DNA from: Actinocatenispora thailandica
GTDB lineage: Bacteria; Actinomycetota; Actinomycetes; Mycobacteriales; Micromonosporaceae
Reading direction: 5' to 3'
Assembly (NCBI RefSeq): GCF_016865425.1
Contig: NZ_AP023355.1
Span: forward strand, 186,001 to 250,000
DNA length: 64,000 nucleotides
Shown: one piece after another, positions 15,787-24,150 of the stretch
How the letters are laid out: every line of letters begins with the position of its first letter
Position numbering within the stretch: position 1 is the stretch's first letter
Position numbers and translations under genes: made by a program
The notes under the pieces: generated by a model
The model's input: only the letters and a program-made list of their open reading frames with translations
What the model was told of the DNA's origin: nothing
Database searches by the model: none

Positions 15787-16362
15787 TCAGTCCTGCCCGG
15801 TCCGCAGGCTGCGCAGCGCGCCGGTCATCCGGACCAGCTCGTCCAGCATCGTCTTCGCCGCGCCGGTCATCACCTCGTTCGGCGCGATGGTGCGCTCGGC
15901 GGTGAGGAAGTTGGCGACGAACGGGATCTGCACCGCCTCGGGCACCGGGAACATCTTCACGGTCGTCACCACCTGCTTGATCATCTGCGCGGCCCGGGTT
16001 CCGGCCGACACGCCACCGTAGCTGACCAGGCCGACCGGCTTGTAGGACCACTCGTGGTGCAGGTAGTCGATCGCGTTCTTGAGTGCCGCGTTGTAGCCGT
16101 AGTTGTACTCGGGCATCACGAAGATGAACGCGTCCGCTTCGTCGATCTTGGCGCTCCAGTCCTTGGTGTGCTGGTGCACGTAGCGCCGCAGCCGCGGGTG
16201 CTCGGGCTCGTCGGCCATCGGCAGGTCGACCTCGGCCAGGTCGACCAGTTCGATCTCCTCGAAGCCGCCGTGCGTGCGGGCTTCCTGTTCGATCCACTGG
16301 GCGACCGGGAGCCCCACCCGGCCCGGCCGGACGCTGCCGACGATGATCTCCAGCTTCGCCAT
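15787..16362 (-). CDS. NADPH-dependent FMN reductase family protein
   Basis: 191-residue flavodoxin-fold oxidoreductase. The FMN phosphate loop is GSVRPGRVGLPVAQW (residues 9-23), and the second flavin motif is VMPEYNYGYNAALKNAIDYLHHEW, which carries the typical PEYN-x-G-x-N-A-x-KN pattern. Likely a quinone/azo/chromate reductase, with detoxification as the usual role. The ATG at 16362 has AGGGAG in front. Upstream frame extensions are antisense noise. First gene of an operon with the HxlR regulator. Confidence 0.9.
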   Translation of the reverse strand: MAKLEIIVGSVRPGRVGLPVAQWIEQEARTHGGFEEIELVDLAEVDLPMADEPEHPRLRRYVHQHTKDWSAKIDEADAFIFVMPEYNYGYNAALKNAIDYLHHEWSYKPVGLVSYGGVSAGTRAAQMIKQVVTTVKMFPVPEAVQIPFVANFLTAERTIAPNEVMTGAAKTMLDELVRMTGALRSLRTGQD

Positions 16363-16438
16363 CTGCGCATCTCCCTGTGGGCCGTCGACTCGCCCGGCCC
16401 GCTCGCGGTCGGCGACGCGATCCGCGCCGCCCGCCACG

Positions 16439-16467
16439 AGGCTACTGATTCTTGAGCGACTCAGCAA
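16439..16467 (-). promoter_or_regulatory. Promoter and dyad of the FMN reductase/HxlR operon
   Basis: On the minus strand: -35 TTGCTG (16467-16462), 17-base spacer, -10 TAGCCT (16444-16439). The short dyad TGAG-CGA-CTCA at 16453-16463 lies at the spacer's upstream end and overlaps the -35, in a good place for HxlR to repress. Confidence 0.45.
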
Positions 16468-16492
16468 ACCGGAGTGAGAAGGTGCACCCTGC

Positions 16493-17302
16493 TCAGCAGG
16501 CGCCGGGGCCGCCGAACCGGAACGACGTCCCCGTCGTACCGCCGTGGTCGTACCAGGCCGAGTTCGTGTCGGCCACCGACAGCTGGGCCGGCGCCGATCC
16601 GTTGTCCAGCGCGAAGCCGCTGACCGCGGTCGAACCGGACGCATCGCCGAACGTGCCGTTGCCCATGTCGGTGCACGGCGCGGCGCTCGACGCGGCCACC
16701 TCACCGAACGCCTGCACCAGCCCGGCCCGGGTGTACCCGTTGCCCCACAACGAATCCGGGAAGTAGCCGACCTCGGTCCCGTCGTACCAGGTCTGCCACT
16801 GGCCGGCGGCGTGCACGATCTCGTACCGGCCGGCGACGCCGGGTGTCACCGGATCGCCGGCGTGCACGGTGTTCGAGGTGGGTACGAAGCCACAGCCGTT
16901 GTAGCAGGACTCCTGCCGGTCGACCCAGTGGTAGACGAACAGGTGCGGGCCGGTGTCGCCGTTGTTCACGGCGCGGTCGACGGTCCAGCCGATCTCGACG
17001 ATCTGCTGCCCGTCCGCCGACTGGACCGCCAGCTCGGCCAGCGAGTGGTAGTCCGCGGTCGCGAGGGTCGGGGCCGCCTGGTCGATCGTCACGGCGGCGC
17101 CGTCGGTGTCCACGGACTGCCGGCCGTACACGTAGGTGAAGGTGCCGGCCGCCGGCGCGGCCCGATCGGCGCCCCGTCCGGGCAGCGCGCTGCCGGGGGC
17201 GAGTGCGGAGTGCTGCGGTGTCGGGGCGGCGGCGGCGGGCGGGGTGGCCGCGAGCAACAGCAACACCGCGGCCATCGACGGCAGGACGGTACGGATGCGC
17301 AT
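16493..17302 (-). CDS. Secreted neprosin-domain-like protein
   Basis: 269-residue exported protein. The signal peptide is RTVLPSMAAVLLLLAATPPAAAA, with a likely cut after Ala about residue 27. The mature part resembles the neprosin (DUF239) beta-sandwich: VEIGWTVDR, PHLFVYHWVDR, a Cys pair in CYNGCGF, WQTWYDGTEVGYFPDSLW, and QAFGEVAAS. Plant neprosin uses two glutamates; Glu in VEIGW and Glu in FGEV are the obvious candidates here. If active it would be an extracellular prolyl endopeptidase. ATG at 17302 with GGAGGA five bases upstream; a longer start has no ribosome site. Confidence 0.65.
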   Translation of the reverse strand: MRIRTVLPSMAAVLLLLAATPPAAAAPTPQHSALAPGSALPGRGADRAAPAAGTFTYVYGRQSVDTDGAAVTIDQAAPTLATADYHSLAELAVQSADGQQIVEIGWTVDRAVNNGDTGPHLFVYHWVDRQESCYNGCGFVPTSNTVHAGDPVTPGVAGRYEIVHAAGQWQTWYDGTEVGYFPDSLWGNGYTRAGLVQAFGEVAASSAAPCTDMGNGTFGDASGSTAVSGFALDNGSAPAQLSVADTNSAWYDHGGTTGTSFRFGGPGAC

Positions 17303-17431
17303 CGGGGTCCTCCGAAGCAATGAGGGGTGAAGACCTCAAAATACGCGTACCAGACAAAACTTCTCCAGTGTCACCGGATCGGTGACTGCAGCAGCCGGAC
17401 GATCTTCAGGCTGGTCGGTCGACGACGACCG

Positions 17432-18610
17432 CTATCGTTGGCCTGCTCCCCGTTGCCGACCACGCCCTGCACCCGGTGTCCGGAGGTAGCCCGCCGCGAA
17501 CTCGGCGCGGATCCACGCACGCATCATCGGATGCACCAGCACGACTGGTCCGGCCACCGGCGGCCCGGCGTCGTGCACCGCCGCGGTACCACGGCTCACG
17601 AGTTCGCGGAGGGCAGCCACCACTTCGTCCCGAGTGATGCCGTCGGGCAGCCCGCCGGCGGTGGCCAGCGACGCCTGATCAGCCAGCAGCGCGGAAAGCG
17701 GGATGGGCGCCCGGTCGAGCGACGCGAGCACGTTGAGCAGCCTGTCGGCGGTGAAGTCGTGTGCTCCGATCGACCCGAGCCAGTTCGTCAGCCCGATGCG
17801 AGGATCGTCGAGCATGTCCTCGATGCGGTCCGCGTACCCGGCTCCGGCATACCGTGCCAGGTAGGCGTCGCACGTCGTGACGCCATCGGCCCCCGCGGCC
17901 AACTCGGCGCCGATCATGTCGAGCGCCGCCGGGAAGTTCCCGTACTGCGCGGACAGTCGTACGGCGGACTCCACCGATCCCGCCGCGGGCGCGCGGTCGA
18001 GCAGGACTCGTCCGCCGGGCTCGGGAGTCAGGGCATCGACTCGGCGCACCGTCGTCCACCCCGGCCAGCGATCGTTCTGGGTGGTGACGACGAGCGCACC
18101 GTCGTGCGTCCGCGGTGTCCGCAGGTAGCTGGTGCCGTCGGTACCGAGAATGCCGGGATCGGTGACGCCGTCGACCACGAGCAGCCAGCGAGTGTCGAGG
18201 GCGTCGAGCCGTTGCCAGACGAGGTCGGCGAGGTGCCGGGCGCGGATCTCGTTGTCGCTGGCGCCCAACTCGTACGCGAGGCTCGTCATACCGGCGCGCA
18301 GCCCCGACGTGTCGGCTGCACGAACGAACCAGGTGCGCGCCCCCGCCCGCCGCGCGAGCGCACCTGCCACCGTGGAAGTGCCGACGCCACGGAAGCCGTA
18401 CAGCACCGTGACCCGGCCGTGGATCTCGTCAGCCAGCTCCACCAGCAGCTGGTCCCGCCCGCGCACCTGGTATGCCGTGGCGGGGACCGCGATCGACTCC
18501 GTCGGAAGCGGATCGGGCCCGGACTGGACGAAGATGTTGTGCTGCACCCCGCCGTACTGGTTCGCTTGCTGGGCTCGCCCCGACGCCGAGTTCCGTTGCT
18601 CGTGGGCCAT
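17432..18610 (-). CDS. NB-ARC/STAND ATPase (NLR-like) with N-terminal amyloid-type motif and no sensor repeats
   Basis: 392-residue protein. Residues 9-31 form a Gln/Asn/Gly-rich motif (core NQYGGVQHNIF) that aligns without gaps to the C-terminus of the neighbouring small protein. The NB-ARC part follows: a P-loop-like GFRGVGTST (72-80) in which the Walker A Lys is Thr, Walker B RWLLVVDG (141-148), sensor LVVTTQND, the GxP-like YGNFPAALDMIG (223-234), and the winged-helix HPMMRAWIR in the place of the MHD motif. The protein ends about 30 residues later, with no TPR, LRR or WD repeats. A ribosome site GGAG precedes the ATG. By analogy with NLR pairs, the motif would template assembly of its partner after activation; that is inference. 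Confidence 0.75.
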   Translation of the reverse strand: MAHEQRNSASGRAQQANQYGGVQHNIFVQSGPDPLPTESIAVPATAYQVRGRDQLLVELADEIHGRVTVLYGFRGVGTSTVAGALARRAGARTWFVRAADTSGLRAGMTSLAYELGASDNEIRARHLADLVWQRLDALDTRWLLVVDGVTDPGILGTDGTSYLRTPRTHDGALVVTTQNDRWPGWTTVRRVDALTPEPGGRVLLDRAPAAGSVESAVRLSAQYGNFPAALDMIGAELAAGADGVTTCDAYLARYAGAGYADRIEDMLDDPRIGLTNWLGSIGAHDFTADRLLNVLASLDRAPIPLSALLADQASLATAGGLPDGITRDEVVAALRELVSRGTAAVHDAGPPVAGPVVLVHPMMRAWIRAEFAAGYLRTPGAGRGRQRGAGQR

Positions 18611-18694
18611 CAGCGCGCTCCGTCCGGAGCCGGCGTCGTGCGCTGACGACGTTGCGGCCCGGTCGGCGGCCTGCCGGGACGTCCGGCCATCTGG

Positions 18695-19075
18695 TCAGCC
18701 CTGTGAGCCGAAGTCGTTGCGCTGCACGCCCTGGAACTGGCTCACCTGGCGGGCGTTGCCGGTTGCGATGTTGATCTGACTGCCCGGCTGGCGTGGCGGG
18801 GCGAGGCCGGCGAGTTCGGCCAGCTCGTGGGCGAACTCGGGCCGGTCTTCCAGCACCGCTTCGAGCCGTCCCGTCAACCACTGCTGCAGTGCCTCGGGTG
18901 ACGACGAGGCAACCTTGGTGTCCAGGACGCGTTGCTGCTCGTCGGCCCTGTCCTGCCGTCCGCGGCTGAGAATGCGGGCCACGCCCGCCCGCACCGCGTC
19001 GCCGGCTGCGCCCGCCAGTCGCGTGACGATCGGCTGCACCGCCCGTCCAACGAAGGCGATCAGTTCTTGGTCCAC
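18695..19075 (-). CDS. Small helical protein with C-terminal amyloid-type motif (Bell-like effector partner of the NLR)
   Basis: 126-residue protein with no signal peptide. Residues 1-92 are almost entirely helical by composition and amphipathic pattern (VDQELIAFVGRAVQPIV, AGDAVRAGVARILSRG, EALQQWLTGRLEAVL), with a Gly/Ala-rich stretch that could insert in membranes. Residues 104-126 match residues 9-31 of the NB-ARC protein at 11 of 23 positions (core SQFQGVQRNDF). This is the domain order of bacterial Bell-domain proteins, the proposed analogues of fungal HeLo cell-death effectors; the Bell assignment is by layout only. GTG start at 19075 after GGGGG. It is transcribed 85 bases upstream of the ATPase, likely as one operon starting in 19076-19153. 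Confidence 0.65.
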   Translation of the reverse strand: MDQELIAFVGRAVQPIVTRLAGAAGDAVRAGVARILSRGRQDRADEQQRVLDTKVASSSPEALQQWLTGRLEAVLEDRPEFAHELAELAGLAPPRQPGSQINIATGNARQVSQFQGVQRNDFGSQG

Positions 19076-19153
19076 GTAGCCCCCGAACGAAGAGGAGTCA
19101 GGAGGCAAACGTACCAAGCAGCGGGAAACCGGTCGGGAGTGTGCAGAACGCGA

Positions 19154-19185
19154 AGCGGCCCGCACCGAGCACGGTGCGGGCCGCT
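19154..19185 (-). terminator. Strong terminator behind acs
   Basis: AGCGGCCCGCACC pairs perfectly with GGTGCGGGCCGCT (13 bp) across a six-base loop, 15 bases past the acs stop. It insulates the two-gene NLR operon from acs. Confidence 0.85.
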
Positions 19186-19199
19186 GACGCGCGGGTGGG

Positions 19200-21199
19200 T
19201 CACTCCTCGCCGGACTTGCCGGCGGCGAGGCCGGCCGAGATCAGGTCCATCACCGACGAGTCCTGCAGCGTCGTCACGTCGCCCATCGTCCGGTTCTCCG
19301 CGACGTCACGCAGCAGCCGCCGCATGATCTTGCCGGACCGCGTCTTCGGCAGGTCGGCCACGACCAGGATCTGCCGCGGCTTGGCGATCGGCGAGATCTC
19401 CTTCGCCACGTGGTTGCGCAGCTCGGCGGCGAGTTCGGCGCCCTGCGCCTCCTCCGCCGGTACCGACCCGCGCAGGATCACGAACGCCACGACCGCCTGG
19501 CCGGTGGTCTCGTCGGCCGCGCCGACGACCGCCGCCTCGGCCACCTTCTCGTGGCTGACCAGCGCCGACTCGATCTCGGTGGTGGACAGCCGGTGTCCGG
19601 ACACGTTCATCACGTCGTCCACCCGGCCGAGCAGCCAGAGGTCGCCGTCCTCGTCCTTCTTCGCGCCGTCACCGGCGAAGTAGAGGCCGGGGAAGCGGGA
19701 GAAGTACGTGTCGACGTAGCGCTGGTCGTCGCCCCAGATGGTGCGCAGCATGCCCGGCCACGGCTCGGTCAGCACCAGGTAGCCGCCCTGGCCGTTGCCG
19801 ACCGGGTTGCCCGCGTCGTCGACCACGTCCGCCACCACACCCGGCACCGCGGTCATCGCCGAGCCCGGCTTGGCGGCGGTCACGCCGGGCAGCGGGCTGA
19901 TCATGTGCCCACCGGTCTCGGTCTGCCACCAGGTGTCGACCACCGGAGTCTTGTCGTGCCCGATGTTGTGCCGGTACCAGACGTACGCCTCGGGGTTGAT
20001 CGGCCGCCGACGCTGCCGAGCACCCGCAGGGTGGACAGGTCGTACCGGGCGGGCACCTCGGCGCCCCACTTCATGAACATCCGGATCGTGGTCGGCGCGG
20101 TGTAGAGGATCGACACCTTGTACTTGTCGACCATCTCCCACCAGCGGCCCTGGTGCGGGGTGTCCGGGGTGCCCTCGTACATCACCGAGGTGGCGCCGTT
20201 GATCAGCGGCCCGTACACGATGTAGGAGTGGCCGGTGACCCAACCGATGTCGGCGGCGGTCCAGAAGATGTCCGTCTCCGGCTTGAGGTCGAACACCGCC
20301 CAGTGCGTGTACGCGACGTGGGTCAGGTAGCCGCCGGTGGTGTGCAGGATGCCCTTCGGCTTGCCGGTCGTCCCGGACGTGTACATGACGTACAGCGGGT
20401 GTTCGGCGTCGAACGCCTCCGGGGTGTGCGTGGTGGGCTGGCGGTCGACCACCTCGTGCCACCACACGTCCTTGTCGGTCCACGCGACGTCCTGGCCGGT
20501 GCGCCGCACCACCAGCACGTTGCGCACGTCCGGGCAGCCGGCGACCGCCTCGTCCACCGCCGGCTTCAGCGCCGCCTGGTTGCCCCGGCGGTACTGGCCG
20601 TCGACGGTGATCACGATGCGCGCGTCGCAGTCCTGGATGCGGTCGCGCAGCGCGGTCGCGGAGAAGCCGCCGAACACCACGGTGTGCGGCGCGCCGAGCC
20701 GGGCGCAGGCGAGCATCGCGACGACCGTCTCCGGGATCATCGGCATGTAGATCGCGACCCGGTCGCCGGTCCGCACGCCCAGCTCGATCAGCGCGTTGGC
20801 CGCCTGCGACACCATCTTCTGCAGGTCGGCGTACGTGATCGTGCGGGTGTCGCCGGGCTCGCCCTCCCAGTAGTACGCGACGCGGTCGCCGTGCCCGGCC
20901 TCGACGTGCCGGTCGACGGCGTTGTACGCGGCGTTCAGCTTGCCGCCGACGTACCACTTGGCGAACGGTGCCTTCGACCAGTCGAGCACCTGGTCCCACT
21001 TGCGTTCCCAGGTGAGGAACCGCTCGGCGGCGTCGGCCCAGAACCCGAGCCGGTCGTCGGCGGCGCGCTGGTACTCGTCCGCCTTGGCGTTGGCGTGCGC
21101 GGCGAGCTCGGCCGGTGGATCGAACCTGCGCGTTTCGTGCAAAAGGTTGGACAGCGCGCCGCCTTCCGGCCCGGTGCCCTCGGTAGATGTCTCGGTCAT
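19200..21199 (-). pseudogene. acsA: Acetyl-coenzyme A synthetase, interrupted by a one-base deletion
   Basis: Would make acetyl-CoA from acetate, ATP and CoA. The N-terminal 400 residues are intact in one frame from ATG 21199 ([12 protein letters not shown]-loop, [16 protein letters not shown]), and the rest continues in the next frame ([34 protein letters not shown], and the catalytic Lys in [11 protein letters not shown]) to 19200. The switch is at LGSVG: relatives read GSVGEPINPEA, here GSVGGRS. One base is missing at about 20004/20005; restoring it gives a continuous 666-residue enzyme. Everything else is well conserved, so either a recent mutation or a sequencing error is likely. It ends at a strong terminator and is divergent from the Fic-like gene. 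Confidence 0.85.
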
Positions 21200-21413
21200 C
21201 AGCGCGACTCCCTCTCCGACGTGCCGTTCCAGCGAGGTTTCCTGTTGGTCAACTTAGTGCGGTACGGCACACATGGCGAGGGCCGGGTGTCGCAGAACCG
21301 CTGTCAAAGGTTGATCATTATCGTAGAGTTCCGTTCACGAACTTGCACCGCTGGTGCATAACCTGCGCGCTGTGCCACCCAACGCCCGGTGTCGGTCGGT
21401 ACGCTGGCGAGCC

Positions 21414-22148
21414 ATGACCGTGCTGAACCGACTGCTCGCGCTCCCGGACGTGGCGACCGCCCTGGAGTCGGCCCGCGACGCCGTCGACGAGGTGCTCGCC
21501 CAGCGCAGCCTGCGCCGCACCGGTGGCCCGCTCGCCGCCGAGGTCTCGCTGCGCTGCGCGCACGCGTCCGCCGCGCTGGAAGGCGCCGAGGCCGACCTCA
21601 CCGAGGTACGCGCCGGGACGGTCACCGATCCGGTCGTGCAGGGCGCGCTGCGGGTCGCCGAGGCGCTCCCCGGCCTCGCCGACACCTACCACAAGGCGCC
21701 CGGCCAGGCGCTCGCCCGGCTGCACCTGCTCGCCGCCCGCGGCACCGTCCCGGACGACGCGCTCGGCCGGCCGGTGCTCACCGGTACCGCCACGCTGCGG
21801 TTCGGTGGTCTGCTCGGCCTGATCGCCGACCCGGACCCCGGCCCCGGGCTGCTCCACGCCGCCGTGGTGCACGCCGAACTGCTGGCGCTGGCGCCGTTCC
21901 CGGGGCCGAACGGGGTCGTCGCGCGGGCCGCGGCCCGGCTGACGCTGATCGCCCGCGGGGTCGACCCGCGCGCACTGATCGCCGTCGACACCGGCCACCT
22001 GGAGCGGGCACCCGAGTACCAGGGCGCGGCCAACGCGTACGCCGCCGGCACCGAGGACGGCGTCCGTTCCTGGCTGCGGCACCACACCGAGGCGGTACGG
22101 CTCGGCGCCGCCCGGACCGCCGGGCTGGAAGCCGCCCGTACCGCCTGA
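21414..22148 (+). CDS. Fic-domain-like protein with degenerate active site
   Basis: 244-residue all-helical protein that matches the actinobacterial family, often labelled Fic or oxidoreductase, that accompanies acs. The region HAELLALAPFPGPNGVVARAAARLTL stands where Fic enzymes carry HPFxxGNGRxxR; the catalytic His is Ala and the first Arg is Val, so AMP transfer is unlikely by the known mechanism. An N-terminal helix bundle contains CAHASAALEGAEADL, resembling the inhibitory S/TxxxE(G/N) region. I chose the ATG at 21414; a start at 21354 lacks conserved residues. Whether it controls acetyl-CoA synthetase, as acetyltransferases do elsewhere, is open. Confidence 0.65.
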   Translation: MTVLNRLLALPDVATALESARDAVDEVLAQRSLRRTGGPLAAEVSLRCAHASAALEGAEADLTEVRAGTVTDPVVQGALRVAEALPGLADTYHKAPGQALARLHLLAARGTVPDDALGRPVLTGTATLRFGGLLGLIADPDPGPGLLHAAVVHAELLALAPFPGPNGVVARAAARLTLIARGVDPRALIAVDTGHLERAPEYQGAANAYAAGTEDGVRSWLRHHTEAVRLGAARTAGLEAARTA

Positions 22149-22164
22149 GGTCGCCGCCGGTGCT

Positions 22165-22205
22165 CCGGCTCACCGGCGGCCGGCGGTCAGCCGCCGGTGA
22201 GCCGG
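22165..22205. terminator. Bidirectional 16-bp stem-loop between Fic-like and sulfotransferase genes
   Basis: CCGGCTCACCGGCGGC pairs perfectly with GCCGCCGGTGAGCCGG across a nine-base loop. One arm lies inside the last codons of the sulfotransferase gene, so part of the terminator also codes for protein. Confidence 0.8.
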
Positions 22206-23284
22206 CGGCGCAGCCCGGCGCCCAGCCGGCGCGGAACGCTGCGCCGCCCGGGTGGGTTCCCGGCGGCCACCGCGGGCTCGGTCTCGACCAGCGACTCGAG
22301 GCGTTCCAGCAGGTCGACGATGGTCTGCACGGACGCGTCGAGCAGCTCCGCGGTACTCAACCGGTCCGGATTGCCGCGTTCGCGCAGCTCGCCGGGTACC
22401 AGGTCGGTCAGGTCGCCGTCGACCTCGCAGGGGAACGCGGCCAGCTCGGCGACCTGGCGCCGGGCGGCGTCCCGAACCCAGTCGCCGAGTTCGACCGGCA
22501 GCCCGAAGTCGAGCCTCCGGTCCCGCTGCATCAGGATCGGGCGGATCAGGTGCCGGCGGACCACCCGCAGGTACGGCACCCGCAGCGGCAACCGGTCGCC
22601 GAGCGCGGCGTTGACCCGGCGCAGCAGTTCGGTCTCCACGGCGCCGAGCGACGCGTTGCTGGCCGGTTCGCCGACCCGGCACAACCCGGCGGGGATGCCG
22701 AGCGCGCGGGCGAACCGGGTCCACAGCAGGTCCCGGTCGGCGCCGGCCGGTGGCACGGTGACCAGGTGCCGCCGGTCGGCCGGCAGTGTCGCGCCCCACC
22801 GTTGCAGGATCGGCAGCGGGGTCTGGTGTGCCCAGAACGCGGGGTTGGTGCCGTCCCGCAGCCCGGCCACGTAGCTGGTGAAGGTGCCGACGCCGCGGGC
22901 CCGGACCGCCTGCTGCCAGGACGACGGGATCGCCCGCCACAGGTCGCGCCCGGTGACCACCACGTGCGTCTCGGCCGCGGGCAGCCGGGCGAGCCCGTCC
23001 CGGCACTGTTCCGCGGTGGCGGCACCGAGCATCTCCTCGCTGATGATCACCGTGCCGGGCCAGTCGGCGGCGACCGCGGCGAGCCGGTCCCAGGTCCACG
23101 GCGCGGTCGGCTCGTACCACAGCCCGCCGCGCAGGTCGCCCATCGCCTGGTAGTGCGCGGATCGCCCGCCGGGCAACAGGAAGCCGGCCTGCCGCAGCGT
23201 CGATTCGTTGTCCCACAGCACGTTCTGCAGGTAGGTACTGCCCGTCTTCGGGGCGCCGACGTGCAGGATGATCCGTTCAGCCAC
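22187..23284 (-). CDS. Sulfotransferase-like protein
   Basis: 365-residue protein with the 5'-PAPS phosphosulfate-binding loop at the N-terminus (HVGAPKTGSTYLQ, residues 8-20) and a later LARLPAAETHVVVTGRDLW segment fitting the 3'-phosphate-binding strand. Central and C-terminal regions are helical and Arg-rich, ending in RRLGAGLRRRLTGG. It would transfer sulfate from PAPS to a carbohydrate, lipid or small-molecule acceptor; no partner genes indicate which. The GTG at 23284 begins at the first beta strand; the ribosome site is weak. Confidence 0.7.
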   Translation of the reverse strand: MAERIILHVGAPKTGSTYLQNVLWDNESTLRQAGFLLPGGRSAHYQAMGDLRGGLWYEPTAPWTWDRLAAVAADWPGTVIISEEMLGAATAEQCRDGLARLPAAETHVVVTGRDLWRAIPSSWQQAVRARGVGTFTSYVAGLRDGTNPAFWAHQTPLPILQRWGATLPADRRHLVTVPPAGADRDLLWTRFARALGIPAGLCRVGEPASNASLGAVETELLRRVNAALGDRLPLRVPYLRVVRRHLIRPILMQRDRRLDFGLPVELGDWVRDAARRQVAELAAFPCEVDGDLTDLVPGELRERGNPDRLSTAELLDASVQTIVDLLERLESLVETEPAVAAGNPPGRRSVPRRLGAGLRRRLTGG

Positions 23285-23432
23285 ACCGGAAACGGTGCGT
23301 GGTGAGCCTGGGAGTCGGACGGCCGGCGGGTGAACGGGGCGAGGCGGTGCGCCGCCGGCGGAGTGACGGCAGCCCATGCGGCAGCTGTACGCGACGGCGA
23401 CCGGCGCCGCGACGACTCCGCCGCTACGGGAA

Positions 23433-23465
23433 GGCGAGCGGCGGCCCGATGGCCCTCCGCTCGCC
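23433..23465 (-). terminator. Stem-loop behind the 23483-24061 membrane gene
   Basis: GGCGAGCGG pairs with CCGCTCGCC (9 bp, 15-base loop) just past the stop on the minus strand. Confidence 0.55.
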
Positions 23466-23482
23466 CGGCCGGCGGGCCGCCG

Positions 23483-24061
23483 TCAGCGCTGGGCCGCGCC
23501 GGCCTGGGACCGCAGCTGGGCGACCCGGCGCTGCACGGCCGCCACGTACCGGATGGTGAACACGATCGGGATCACGAAGCTCGCCACCTGGACGGTGACC
23601 ACCGCGGTACTGCTGGCGCCGAACGCTCCGCAGCCGGCCAGTGCAGCCGCGCCGAGCGTGAACGCGATTGCCCAGACCAGCGTGACGACCACGTTGGTAC
23701 GGATGAACAGCGGCTGGTGCCACACCTCGCGCGGGGTGTCGAGCCTGGCGATGCCCATGGTGAACGGCTGCCGGATCGCCAGCGAGAACCAGGAGATCAC
23801 CGCGAGCCACCCGTTCGACAGCGCCGGCAGGTACGGGTGCAGCCCGGTGTGCGGGTCGAGGAACGCCAGGGCGGTCGCGGCGGCGAAGAACGCCACCGAG
23901 CCGAGCTGGATGATCATCGACCCGAGGGGCCGGCGGCGCGCGATCGACCAGGCCAGGGTCGCGGCGGTGAGCACCAGCGCGGTCAGTGCACCCCACCGCC
24001 ACTGCGACGCGGGAATCACCGCGTAGACGATCCAGGGGGCGAAAGCAAGCAGGTACGACAT
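23483..24061 (-). CDS. Five- or six-helix membrane protein of unknown function, PadR-linked
   Basis: 192-residue integral membrane protein. Hydrophobic segments are visible at YLLAFAPWIVYAVI, WGALTALVLTAATLAW, LGSVAFFAAATALAF, LAVISWFSLAI, VVVTLVWAIAFTLGAAALA and VVTVQVASFVIPIVFTI. No known catalytic motif. The ATG at 24061 is preceded by GAGGAGCC. It is divergent from a PadR regulator, with a perfect inverted operator over its promoter, so it is probably inducible. PadR-controlled membrane proteins often relate to antibiotic or membrane stress; this is only context. Confidence 0.7.
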   Translation of the reverse strand: MSYLLAFAPWIVYAVIPASQWRWGALTALVLTAATLAWSIARRRPLGSMIIQLGSVAFFAAATALAFLDPHTGLHPYLPALSNGWLAVISWFSLAIRQPFTMGIARLDTPREVWHQPLFIRTNVVVTLVWAIAFTLGAAALAGCGAFGASSTAVVTVQVASFVIPIVFTIRYVAAVQRRVAQLRSQAGAAQR

Positions 24062-24087
24062 GGCAGGCTCCTCGAACACTCCGCGTC

Positions 24088-24126
24088 TGACATGTCGAAA
24101 CTAGAAGGTGCACTGGCGACATGTCA
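24088..24126. promoter_or_regulatory. PadR operator overlapping the membrane-gene promoter
   Basis: TGACATGTCG at 24088-24097 and its exact reverse complement CGACATGTCA at 24117-24126, 19 bases apart. Each half also contains the palindrome GACATGTC. On the minus strand -35 TTGACA (24127-24122), an 18-base spacer and -10 TAGTTT (24103-24098) lie within it, so a bound regulator would close the promoter. Confidence 0.75.
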
Positions 24127-24150
24127 AGCGTGGAATGTAGGGTGACGGGC

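Noticed and set aside
14180-16297. 705-codon minus-strand frame spanning NUDIX, MBL, element and HxlR genes
   Set aside because: It crosses four better supported genes in a shifted frame and has no domain of its own.
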